From positions 186,001 through 250,000 of the forward strand of contig NZ_NCSU01000006.1 of the NCBI RefSeq assembly GCF_002088945.1: DNA of 64,000 bases. Direction: 5' to 3'. A program made the translations under genes and the position numbers. The notes beneath the pieces were generated by a model. That model saw only the letters and a list, made by a program, of their open reading frames with translations, did not search any database and was not told where the DNA came from. Numbering within the stretch: the first letter of the stretch is position 1; each line of letters starts with the position of its first letter. The stretch comes from Henriciella pelagia. Its GTDB lineage: Bacteria > Pseudomonadota > Alphaproteobacteria > Caulobacterales > Hyphomonadaceae. Shown here piece by piece: positions 26,289-33,802 of the stretch.

Positions 26289-26960
26289 TCAGCCGCTGGA
26301 TGCCCCCGCTGCAGCAACGGCGGCTGTCGACGCCGCAATCGACGCAATTACGGCATCAATCGCGTTCATCGCGGCTTTCGTCGGGCCTTCCGCACCTTTG
26401 GCAATCGACTTGATGCGCTTCTTGTTGGCAGACAGGAGCGCCTTGTCGAAATTCTTGCGCAAGAGGCCCGTCTTGTCGGCGAGCGCGATTGCGGCGCGAT
26501 CCTGTGTGGACAAAGCAATATCCCCAGCAATCGCCTTCTCAAGATGCTGCACCATCAGCGCCTCGGGCGCGCTGTCGCGTTCCGGGTAATTGGTCCAGTT
26601 AAATATGAGGAAAGACTTTTCCCGTTCTTCCAGGACGCCCTTGCGCACAAGGGATTTTGCCTGCTCGCGCATCAGCTTTGACTTGCCGGCGAGACACTGC
26701 ACATAGCGCGTTGCGGTCCGCCCCGACCCTCTGGATTCGAGAACGGCCAGGCAGCCATCGAGAAAGCTGTCGCCTGTTGGGCTTGTATCAACGAGATTGA
26801 ACTTCTTCGCTGCCTCGTCCTGCGGCACCAGACGCTTGCGCAATACAAGTTCGACCAGCGCGCCCCCAGCCAGCGCATACTCCACAAACTGGCCCTGCTT
26901 CTCGCCCGTATCATTCTTGCGCGATAGCAGCATCAGCGCTTCGGGAATGGTCAGCGTCAC
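26289..26960 (-). CDS. GPP34 (GOLPH3-like) family protein
   Basis: A 223-residue protein of the family named after eukaryotic Golgi phosphoprotein 3, which binds phosphatidylinositol-4-phosphate. The N-terminus (LTIPEALMLLSRKNDTGE) and the block YALAGGALVELVLRKRLVP are the family core, followed by the helical repeat region LVRKGVLEEREKSFLIF. The C-terminus is Ala-rich. Bacterial members are common in actinomycetes and of unknown role; phospholipid headgroup binding is inference. The start is GTG 26960 with GAGAGG upstream. A weakly conserved neighbour of the sulfate operon, it is probably separate. Confidence 0.8.
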   Translation of the reverse strand: MTLTIPEALMLLSRKNDTGEKQGQFVEYALAGGALVELVLRKRLVPQDEAAKKFNLVDTSPTGDSFLDGCLAVLESRGSGRTATRYVQCLAGKSKLMREQAKSLVRKGVLEEREKSFLIFNWTNYPERDSAPEALMVQHLEKAIAGDIALSTQDRAAIALADKTGLLRKNFDKALLSANKKRIKSIAKGAEGPTKAAMNAIDAVIASIAASTAAVAAAGASSG

Positions 26961-27057
26961 GACAAAAAACCTCTCATCTCATCCTTCCTCGAAGAATAAA
27001 GATAAGAGGAATGTTATCGTTTTTCAATAATTCCGGGGCGGGTTTGGTCCCTCTGGA

Positions 27058-27801
27058 TCAGAAAACGCGCGGGCGTTCCGTCTTGTCGACATGCAGGCCG
27101 CACTCGGTTTTCGCCTGTCCAGCCCAGCGGCCCGAGCGGATGTCGCCCGGATCTGCGGCCGGCTTGGTGCACGGCCAGCAGCCAATCGAGGGATAACCCT
27201 GGGCGACCAGCGGATGCTTGGGCAGATTGCGCCGCTCAAGGAAGCTGTTCACATCATCCTGGGTCCAGCTTGCCAGCGGGTTCACCTTGAACCGGCCCTG
27301 AGAAAACTCAAAGACGGGGAGGCTTAGGCGCGCACCGCCATGGAAGCGCTTGCGACCGGTGATCCAGGCATCGAACCCTTCGAGTGCCGGCTCAAGCGGA
27401 CGCACCTTGCGCAGTGCGCAGCAGGCGTCGGGATCGGATTTCCAGAGCGTGTTCTTCGGGTCGAGAATCTTGCGCTCGGTTTCGCTGGGCGGAATGTCGC
27501 GCACATTGGTCAGGCCGAGCCGCTCGGTCAGTTCTTCCTTGTAGTCCAGCGTCTGCGGGAAGTGCATGCCGGTTTCAAGGAAGACGATCGGAAGGTCAGG
27601 TGCCACGTCCGCGATCAGCGCGAGCATGACTGCGCTTTCGGCACCAAAGCTCGACACATAGGTGATCTTGTTTTCCCACTCGCGAAGGAACGACACGCGC
27701 AGGATTGTCGTCGCGGAAGCGTCGCGAAGTTCGCCGTTCAGACGGGCAAGCCGCTCGTCGACAGGCTGTGCCGCCCGTGTTTCGTAGTCCGCATAGGGCA
27801 T
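27058..27801 (-). CDS. cysH: Assimilatory adenylylsulfate (APS/PAPS) reductase CysH
   Basis: A 247-residue thioredoxin-dependent reductase that makes sulfite from activated sulfate. The conserved Cys pair CC at 127-128 and C208-x-x-C211 provide four ligands for a 4Fe-4S cluster, the signature of the APS-reducing branch; the catalytic Cys is in ECGLH at 233-237. The PP-loop-like SFGAESAVML segment binds the nucleotide. It is the last gene of the cys operon, ten bases after the DUF934 gene. Confidence 0.93.
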   Translation of the reverse strand: MPYADYETRAAQPVDERLARLNGELRDASATTILRVSFLREWENKITYVSSFGAESAVMLALIADVAPDLPIVFLETGMHFPQTLDYKEELTERLGLTNVRDIPPSETERKILDPKNTLWKSDPDACCALRKVRPLEPALEGFDAWITGRKRFHGGARLSLPVFEFSQGRFKVNPLASWTQDDVNSFLERRNLPKHPLVAQGYPSIGCWPCTKPAADPGDIRSGRWAGQAKTECGLHVDKTERPRVF

Positions 27802-27810
27802 AAAGCGCCT

Positions 27811-28302
27811 CTAATCCTTCTGGTGGCGGCGGGCGAACACTGAAACGGAGCCGTCCGCGCCGGGTTGATAGAACGCGGAATATTCATTCAGCGCCTCTAC
27901 AACACTAGGTAGGTCAGCGCGCTCGGTCTCGAAAGCATCGAACCCTGAACGGTTCATATAGAGAATCTGATCTCTTAACACGTGGCCCACCGCGCGAAGC
28001 TCGCCCTGATACCCCAGGCGGCGGCGAAGCAGCTGCGCCTGCGAGTAGCCACGACCATCGGTATATTTCGGGAAACTCACCTCGATCAGGGCGAGCCTGT
28101 CGAGAAACTCCTCCAGTTCGTGCGGGTCATCGGCCGGCTCGAGGCGCACGCCCACGTCTGTATTGCGGGCGAGCAGGAGCTCGGTTTCGCTGCGAAAGCG
28201 GCCCAGCGACACTGTAATGCAACCACCAGGAGACAGGGGCGCATCGTCTGGCAGGAATGCCCAGACATCGTCGATTTCGCGGCCATCCTTAATGAGCGGC
28301 AT
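27811..28302 (-). CDS. DUF934 family protein of the sulfite reductase operon
   Basis: A 163-residue protein. DUF934 proteins are found almost always between cysI and cysH in Proteobacteria and are thought to assist sulfite reduction. Family blocks are FPKYTDGRGYSQAQLLRRRLG and GELRAVGHVLRDQILYMNRSGF. ATG 28302 with AGGAGG is the start; it overlaps the cysI stop by 14 bases, showing translational coupling. Confidence 0.88.
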   Translation of the reverse strand: MPLIKDGREIDDVWAFLPDDAPLSPGGCITVSLGRFRSETELLLARNTDVGVRLEPADDPHELEEFLDRLALIEVSFPKYTDGRGYSQAQLLRRRLGYQGELRAVGHVLRDQILYMNRSGFDAFETERADLPSVVEALNEYSAFYQPGADGSVSVFARRHQKD

Positions 28303-29950
28303 AGATCGCCTCCTTGAATGGTTCCATGCCTTCACGTTCGAAGGTTTCGATGAAGGGTTCATCCTTGCTGGTACGCAGTTCGCGGTAGCGATTGACGATC
28401 CGCTTCAGCGCGTCCGGCACTTCGTCGGCTTTCAGTCCCGGGCCGGCAATGTCTCCAATCCGGGCCTTCTCGTCAGCGCGGCCACCAAGCGTGATCTGGT
28501 AGTATTCCTCACCTTTCCGGTCGACGCCGAGAATGCCGACATGGCCGACATGGTGGTGTCCGCAGGCATTGATGCAGCCGGAAATATTGATGTGGAACTT
28601 GCCAATATCTTCCTGGTCGTCCGGATCAGTAAAGGCGTCCTGAATGGCCATGCCCACCGGAATGGAGCGAGCATTGGCGAGGTTGCAATAGTCGAGGCCC
28701 GGGCAGACAATCATGTCCGAGATCAGCCCTTCATTCGGCGTTGCGAGCCCGGCAGCTTTCAGCTCGGCATAAATTGCAGGCAGGTCATCGAGGGCAACAT
28801 GCGGCAGGATGAGATTCTGCGTATGCGTGACGCGTACATCATCATGCCCGTAGGTCTCGGCAAGGTGAGCGACGACCATCATCTGCGCGTCCGTCGCATC
28901 GCCCGTGGCGACGCCATTCGGCTTCAGGCTGATCGTGATGGACGTGTAGCCATTCACCTTGTGCGGATGCGTATTGACGCGCACCCAGCGGGCAAGGCCG
29001 GTATCGTCCTGCGCCATTGCATCGTGAAGCTTCTGCGCCGCTTCCGGGCGCTCCGGCAGTTCTGGCGGCGCGAAATAGGCGTGGATACGGTCGATTTCTG
29101 CCTGAGGCAGCGCAATCTTCTCGGCGTCGCGCTGGGCTGCGAACTCCGCCTCGACAAGGCGGGTAAACTCTTCCTCGCCGGTTTCGGAAACAAGGATCTT
29201 GATCCGCGCCTTGTACTTGTTGTCGCGGCGGCCGAAGCGGTTATAGACCCGCATGATCGCCTCGAGATAATCGAGAAGCTGGGCTTCGGGCACGAAATCC
29301 GCGATCTTCGCCGCGACATGGGGCGTGCGGCCCTGGCCGCCGCCGACATGGACTTCGAAGCCAACCTCGCCGCCGCGCTCGCGCATGTGCAGGCCGATAT
29401 CGTGGACACGGATCGCTGCGCGATCGTGCTCGGCGGCCGTCACCGCAATCTTGAACTTGCGAGGAAGGAAGGCGAATTCCGGGTGGAAGGTCGACCACTG
29501 GCGGATGATCTCGCACCATGGACGCGGATCCATGATCTCATCCTTGGCAGCCCCTGCAAAATGGTCGCTCGTCGTGTTGCGGATGCAGTTGCCGGAGGTC
29601 TGGATGGCGTGCATCTCGACTTCGGCCAGTTCCGCCAGCACGTCGGGAATATCCTTCAGCGCGACCCAGTTGAACTGCACATTCTGGCGGGTCGTGAAGT
29701 GGCCATAGCCGCGGTCGTATACGCGGGCGATCCGCGCCAGCTTGCGCATCTGCGTCGGGTTCAGCTGGCCATACGGAATCGCGATCCGCAGCATGTAGGC
29801 ATGCAGCTGCAGGTAGACGCCGTTCTGCAGGCGCAGTGGCTTGAACTCGTCTTCCTTCAGCTCGCCCGACAGGCGGCGGGCCACTTGGCCCCTGAACTGT
29901 TCAACGCGATCGCGGACGATCTGAGCGTCAAACTCATCATATCTATACAT
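28289..29950 (-). CDS. cysI: Sulfite reductase hemoprotein (nitrite/sulfite reductase, CysI type)
   Basis: A 553-residue siroheme-4Fe-4S reductase taking sulfite to sulfide. Two ferredoxin-like repeats are present. The cluster ligands are in the CPGLDYCNLA block and in INISGCINACGHHHVGHVG, which follow the C-x5-C...C-x3-C pattern. Arg/Lys residues around TRQNVQFNW bind substrate. The start overlaps the preceding GST gene by eight bases and its end overlaps DUF934 by 14, so the three are tightly coupled. A separate flavoprotein (CysJ) is not in the window; ferredoxin is the likely donor. Confidence 0.93.
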   Translation of the reverse strand: MYRYDEFDAQIVRDRVEQFRGQVARRLSGELKEDEFKPLRLQNGVYLQLHAYMLRIAIPYGQLNPTQMRKLARIARVYDRGYGHFTTRQNVQFNWVALKDIPDVLAELAEVEMHAIQTSGNCIRNTTSDHFAGAAKDEIMDPRPWCEIIRQWSTFHPEFAFLPRKFKIAVTAAEHDRAAIRVHDIGLHMRERGGEVGFEVHVGGGQGRTPHVAAKIADFVPEAQLLDYLEAIMRVYNRFGRRDNKYKARIKILVSETGEEEFTRLVEAEFAAQRDAEKIALPQAEIDRIHAYFAPPELPERPEAAQKLHDAMAQDDTGLARWVRVNTHPHKVNGYTSITISLKPNGVATGDATDAQMMVVAHLAETYGHDDVRVTHTQNLILPHVALDDLPAIYAELKAAGLATPNEGLISDMIVCPGLDYCNLANARSIPVGMAIQDAFTDPDDQEDIGKFHINISGCINACGHHHVGHVGILGVDRKGEEYYQITLGGRADEKARIGDIAGPGLKADEVPDALKRIVNRYRELRTSKDEPFIETFEREGMEPFKEAIYAAH

Positions 29951-30554
29951 CAGTTACCTCGTGGAGATGGGGAAGGCCGAGTTCGCGCTCGCAGCGCGCA
30001 ATCCAGGCCTGGACGGCCGGAAACTCGGACACGTCAAACCCGCCTTCATGGGCGAGGCGGGTATAAGCGAGAAGGGAAATATCGGCGAGCGTCATTGCCT
30101 CGCCGCCTGCGATCCACTCATTGCCGAGCAGGGCAAGCTCCATCCGGCCAAGCGCACGGCGCCCCTTGCCCATCAGGTGCGGATCGATTTCCTCGTCGGA
30201 TTTCTTTTCATAGTGCTTCTGGAAACGGCGAACCGCGATGGCCGTTTCGTGTGAGTATTGCTCCCAGAACTGCCACTCCAGCACCTTTGCGCGTTCGAAG
30301 CTGTCTTCCGGAACAAGATCGCTGCCATCTGCCAGGTAAGAGATGATGGCATTCGACTGGGCAAGCGTTTTCCCGTTCGGGAATTCGACAACTGGGACTT
30401 GCCCGAACGGGTTGATGGCAAGAAACGCGTCTGTGCGCGTCTCGCCCTTCATGATGTCGATCTCGACCCACTCATGCTCAATGCCGAGGCGTTCTGCGAC
30501 CCATTTCACTTTCAGGCAGTTGCCTGAAATGCTGTCGCCGTAAATGCGGATCAT
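29943..30554 (-). CDS. Glutathione S-transferase family protein
   Basis: A 203-residue GST. The thioredoxin-like N domain (1-80) has NCLKVKWVAERLGIEHEWVEID and the cis-Pro/ESNA-type motif QVPVVEFPNGKTLAQSNAIISYL; the helical C domain has LADISLLAYTR. It is a cytosolic GST of the beta/theta-like type. It sits inside the sulfate reduction operon, overlapping cysI by eight bases, so a role in sulfur or thiol metabolism is likely; the substrate is unknown. Confidence 0.9.
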   Translation of the reverse strand: MIRIYGDSISGNCLKVKWVAERLGIEHEWVEIDIMKGETRTDAFLAINPFGQVPVVEFPNGKTLAQSNAIISYLADGSDLVPEDSFERAKVLEWQFWEQYSHETAIAVRRFQKHYEKKSDEEIDPHLMGKGRRALGRMELALLGNEWIAGGEAMTLADISLLAYTRLAHEGGFDVSEFPAVQAWIARCERELGLPHLHEVTDV

Positions 30555-30577
30555 TCTGGTGCTCTTTGTGGCTCGAG

Positions 30578-30865
30578 TTAAACGGTCGGACCGTTGGCGC
30601 GAATGGACTCACGCAGGGTCTCGCGTCCGGCTATATCGCCATTGTCAGAAACTTCCATGAAATACGGATCGGTCACCCGTCCTTCATCGCTTGCGGCCTG
30701 CTTGAGGCGCGCTTCAGCGTCTTCGCCGGTGAACACGCCGATGTCCGATGGATCATTGGTCCATTCGCCGGACTGGTTCATCCAGACGACGCGGCCCGTC
30801 GCGGTTTCCCACGCGGTGACGGTCTTGGGTTGCTCCGGTTTGAGTTTTGGACGGACGGACGTCAT
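30578..30865 (-). CDS. DUF2849 family protein of the sulfate assimilation operon
   Basis: A 95-residue protein belonging to DUF2849, which is found next to cysG and cysI in Alphaproteobacteria. The body is VTAWETATGRVVWMNQSG, followed by a YFMEVSDNGDIAGRETLRE segment, as is usual for the family. Its start codon overlaps the cysG stop in an ATGA arrangement, indicating coupling. Function unknown. Confidence 0.85.
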   Translation of the reverse strand: MTSVRPKLKPEQPKTVTAWETATGRVVWMNQSGEWTNDPSDIGVFTGEDAEARLKQAASDEGRVTDPYFMEVSDNGDIAGRETLRESIRANGPTV

Positions 30866-32262
30866 GCCAGCGCCTTTTCAATGATGAGGGTTTGTGCTTC
30901 TCGCGGAAGGCTTGCGACCGCGCCGATTATCAGCAGGGCCGGGCCCTTGATACCGCGCGCTTCGATGACGCTGGAGAGGTCGGCGATCTGGCCGAAGGCG
31001 CGTTTCTCGTTCTCGCGAGTTCCGTTTTCGATGACAGCGACCGGCGTATCGCCCGGAAGGCCGGCTTCGCGCAGCTTTTCCGAAATGATGCCTGCGGTGC
31101 CGACGCCCATGAAAACGACGACGGTCTGGTGCGGCCTGGCGAGGGCGGGCCAGTCGAGATCCGGCACGCCGCCTTTTTGCGCGTGTCCGGTCACAAAGGT
31201 GACGGACTGGGCGTGGTCGCGATGGGTCAAGGGCAGCCTTGCCGAGGCGGCACAACCGAGCGCAGACGTGATGCCGGGTACGACATCGGCCTCTATGCCA
31301 GCTTCGCGGAGCGCGTCGACTTCCTCTCCGCCGCGCCCGAAAATGAACGGATCGCCGCCCTTCAGGCGGACAACGCGCTTTCCTTCGCGCGCTGCAGCGA
31401 TCAAGAGTTCGTGAATACCATCCTGTGGCACGAGGTGTTCGCCCTTGGATTTTCCGACGGGCACGCGCTCGGCGTCGCGGCGCACCATGTCGAGGATTTC
31501 GGGCGAGACAAGCTTGTCGTAGAATACAATATCGGCCTGCTGGATAAGGCGGAAAGCCTTCAGCGTCAGCAGTTCCGGGTCGCCAGGGCCGGCCCCCACA
31601 ATGTGGACAGCGCCGACCGGGGTCTGGTCTGACTGGCTGAACTGCTCCAGCGTTTCTGCCATCAGCGCTTCGGCGCGTGCGTCATCGCCAGCATGGACGG
31701 CTTCGGCCACAGCGCCGCGAAGGGTGCTCTCCCAGAAATGGCGACGGCGCGTTTCATCTTCGATCGCCGCCTTGACGGCGGGGCGCCAGCGCTGGGCGAG
31801 GGATGCGAGGTCTCCGATCCGTTCGGGCAACAGCGTCTCAAGCTTTGCGCGAATATCCTTTGCGAGTACCGGCGCGGCGCCGCCTGTCGCGACGGCTGCA
31901 ACAATGTCGCCGCGATCAAGGATGCTCGGCACCGTAAAGTCGCAGAGATGCTTGCGGTCGACCGCATTGACCGGGACACCCTGCGCGTGCGCCAGCGCTA
32001 CGGCTGCTTCGGCCTCTGCGTCACCGTCGAGTGCAACAATGGCAAATCGCGCGCCGAACAGGGCATTTTCCGCCTGGTCACTGCTGAACATCTCCAGCCG
32101 GTCGCGATACTCCGCTGCCCAGTCAGGAGCAGTATCGGTAATCAGACGGATGCTGGCATTCGTCTTGGCGACAAGCCTCGCCTTGCGCTCAGCATTGATG
32201 CCATCGCCGAAGATGACCACATGGGCATCATCCATCAGGAAGAAGGCTGGAAACTGGCGCAT
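30862..32262 (-). CDS. cysG: Siroheme synthase CysG
   Basis: A 466-residue multifunctional enzyme: an N-terminal precorrin-2 dehydrogenase/ferrochelatase (residues 1-205, VVIFGDGINAERKARL) and a C-terminal uroporphyrinogen-III methyltransferase (from about 215, VHIVGAGPGDPELLTLKAFRLIQ..., RLKGGDPFIFGRGGEE). It makes the siroheme needed by CysI. ATG 32262 is taken as start; the frame extends to 32331 without support. It is the first gene of the operon and faces the LysR regulator across 119 bases. Confidence 0.93.
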   Translation of the reverse strand: MRQFPAFFLMDDAHVVIFGDGINAERKARLVAKTNASIRLITDTAPDWAAEYRDRLEMFSSDQAENALFGARFAIVALDGDAEAEAAVALAHAQGVPVNAVDRKHLCDFTVPSILDRGDIVAAVATGGAAPVLAKDIRAKLETLLPERIGDLASLAQRWRPAVKAAIEDETRRRHFWESTLRGAVAEAVHAGDDARAEALMAETLEQFSQSDQTPVGAVHIVGAGPGDPELLTLKAFRLIQQADIVFYDKLVSPEILDMVRRDAERVPVGKSKGEHLVPQDGIHELLIAAAREGKRVVRLKGGDPFIFGRGGEEVDALREAGIEADVVPGITSALGCAASARLPLTHRDHAQSVTFVTGHAQKGGVPDLDWPALARPHQTVVVFMGVGTAGIISEKLREAGLPGDTPVAVIENGTRENEKRAFGQIADLSSVIEARGIKGPALLIIGAVASLPREAQTLIIEKALA

Positions 32263-32381
32263 GGGAGGGGTCGCTTCTCGCAGTATCGTTCTCAGGCTAG
32301 GAAAATGGGGCTTGTGGGCCCCTCTCAGCAAGCGTAGACCCCTGATCCGATCGTTTAGATAAACTATGAAGGGCCCGCAAG
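32263..32381. promoter_or_regulatory. Divergent promoter region between cysG and the LysR gene
   Basis: A 119-base gap between the divergently transcribed cysG operon and a LysR-type gene. This is the usual place for a LysR T-N11-A operator controlling both sides; I do not see one repeat strong enough to name. No other gene fits. Confidence 0.4.
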
Positions 32382-33317
32382 ATGGCCGACAATAATGACC
32401 GCCTTCCTCCTCTGAATGCGCTACGCGCCTTCGAAGCTGCTGCCCGCCGGCTCTCTTTCAGCAAGGCTGCAGACGAACTCAACGTGACACCGGGCGCCAT
32501 TTCGCAGCACATCCGCCAACTCGAAGAGTATGCTGGTACGCCGCTGTTCAAGCGCACGGGGCGCAGTGTTCTGCTGACCGATGCCGCGCAAGCGAGCCTG
32601 CCACTTGTACGCGAAGCGTTTGCGAAGATAGCTGAATCTGGTCGCATCATGCAGCAGCCCGCACGCAAGGGCAGGGTGATGGTGTCCTGCGCGCCAAGCT
32701 TTGCCGCAAAATGGCTGGCGACCCGGCTCGACCGGTTCCACTTGTCAAATCCGGGAATAGAAGCCTGGGTGTCGGCTGACATGACGATCACAGATTTCAC
32801 CACGGCCGATGCCGACTTCGCTATCCGTTACGGGCGGGGCAACTATGAGGGGCTAAAGTCAGAAAAACTGATGGATGAAACCGTACTTCCGGTTTGCTCG
32901 CCGCGCCTGCTCGAAGGCTCCGACGCGATCCGCAAGCCGGAAGACCTCGCCAGGCACACCCTGATCCATGATGAGAGCACAGAGAAAGATCCGTCCTGTC
33001 CGGACTGGACAAGCTGGCTGGCGGCTCGCGGTGTGACAAGCGGCATAGACGCGACACGCGGGCCGCGGTTCAACCAGTCATCGCTCGCGATTGAAGCGGC
33101 GGCCTCCGGGCGGGGCGTTGTTCTCGCCAAGCGCGCCATCGCTTCGTCCGACATGGCGGCAGGCCGTTTGGTCGCGCCCTTTGCCGATGGTTCGACCAGC
33201 ATCGACTTCGGCTACTGGCTGGTCTGGCCGAAGGGGCGCCACCTTTCCGAAGACGTTCGCGCCTTCATAAAATGGGTGAAGGCTGAAGCGGCCGCTGGCG
33301 AAATTCACGGCGTCTAG
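32382..33317 (+). CDS. LysR-family transcriptional regulator (GcvA-like)
   Basis: A 311-residue regulator. The N-terminal winged helix-turn-helix (about 8-68) reads LNALRAFEAAARRLSFSKAA and continues VTPGAISQHIRQLEEYAGTPLFKRTGR; the rest is a periplasmic-binding-protein-like effector domain. The short linker and the N-terminal PPLNALRAFEAAAR pattern are of the GcvA/AmpR subgroup. Because it is divergent from the sulfate assimilation operon, it probably regulates that operon and itself; this is inference from position. Confidence 0.9.
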   Translation: MADNNDRLPPLNALRAFEAAARRLSFSKAADELNVTPGAISQHIRQLEEYAGTPLFKRTGRSVLLTDAAQASLPLVREAFAKIAESGRIMQQPARKGRVMVSCAPSFAAKWLATRLDRFHLSNPGIEAWVSADMTITDFTTADADFAIRYGRGNYEGLKSEKLMDETVLPVCSPRLLEGSDAIRKPEDLARHTLIHDESTEKDPSCPDWTSWLAARGVTSGIDATRGPRFNQSSLAIEAAASGRGVVLAKRAIASSDMAAGRLVAPFADGSTSIDFGYWLVWPKGRHLSEDVRAFIKWVKAEAAAGEIHGV

Positions 33318-33349
33318 GCCACCCCTCGGTCTCGCGCCAGCATGCCCCG

Positions 33350-33364
33350 GTAACCGGCTGTTAA
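33350..33364. promoter_or_regulatory. Near-consensus CtrA-type motif before the hypothetical gene at 33414
   Basis: GTAA-CCGGCTG-TTAA; on the minus strand TTAA-CAGCCGG-TTAC, one base from the CtrA consensus with exact seven-base spacing. It is 50 bases before the next start codon. The assignment is inference. Confidence 0.3.
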
Positions 33365-33413
33365 GACCAAATCGCTGACACATGGTCTCAAGGCTTATCG
33401 GGGGTCCGGGCAG

Positions 33414-33794
33414 ATGTTGTTTCTGCTAAACGATCAGATTGTCGATGTGGACATTCCAGAGATGCGTCTGGAACGCCGATGGCGTCGAATGGGCTGCGGG
33501 AAGCCGCATGCCTTTCGTGCGAAAGATGTTGTCAATTTTGTCCATGCGCGTCTCGAACAGGCGCGCTTTTTTGTTCGCGGCGTCGACTATCAGGAAGCGT
33601 GCGACCTCGCCTCGCTGATTATCGCGCGGACGGGGGCCAACAGCCTGATCCTGCGCCAGGCTGAAGATGGTTCAACAGAGCCCCAGCTTAAGATCATTCC
33701 GCATCAGGTTCTCGAGGTCTATGCCCGGGGTGCCGCGAATGACGAAGGCTCCGCACCGCAAATCGGGACAGAGCCTCGCCGCGCGCTCAGCTAG
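33414..33794 (+). CDS. Hypothetical protein
   Basis: A 126-residue protein without a recognised family. Residues 1-100 look folded: LFLLNDQIVDVDIPEM begins with alternating hydrophobic residues, then a basic segment (RLERRWRRMGCGKPHAFRAK) and an Ala-rich helix (YQEACDLASLIIARTGANSL). The last 25 residues are low complexity. The frame is coding in character and converges on the AbgT gene nine bases away. A possible CtrA site lies upstream at 33350. Confidence 0.55.
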   Translation: MLFLLNDQIVDVDIPEMRLERRWRRMGCGKPHAFRAKDVVNFVHARLEQARFFVRGVDYQEACDLASLIIARTGANSLILRQAEDGSTEPQLKIIPHQVLEVYARGAANDEGSAPQIGTEPRRALS

Positions 33795-33802
33795 GCTGAT
33801 TC

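Noticed and set aside
28163-30346. Plus-strand open frame of over 700 codons across the cys operon
   Set aside because: It lies opposite cysI, GST and DUF934, which have clear motifs and coupled starts; the plus-strand translation has no recognisable domain.
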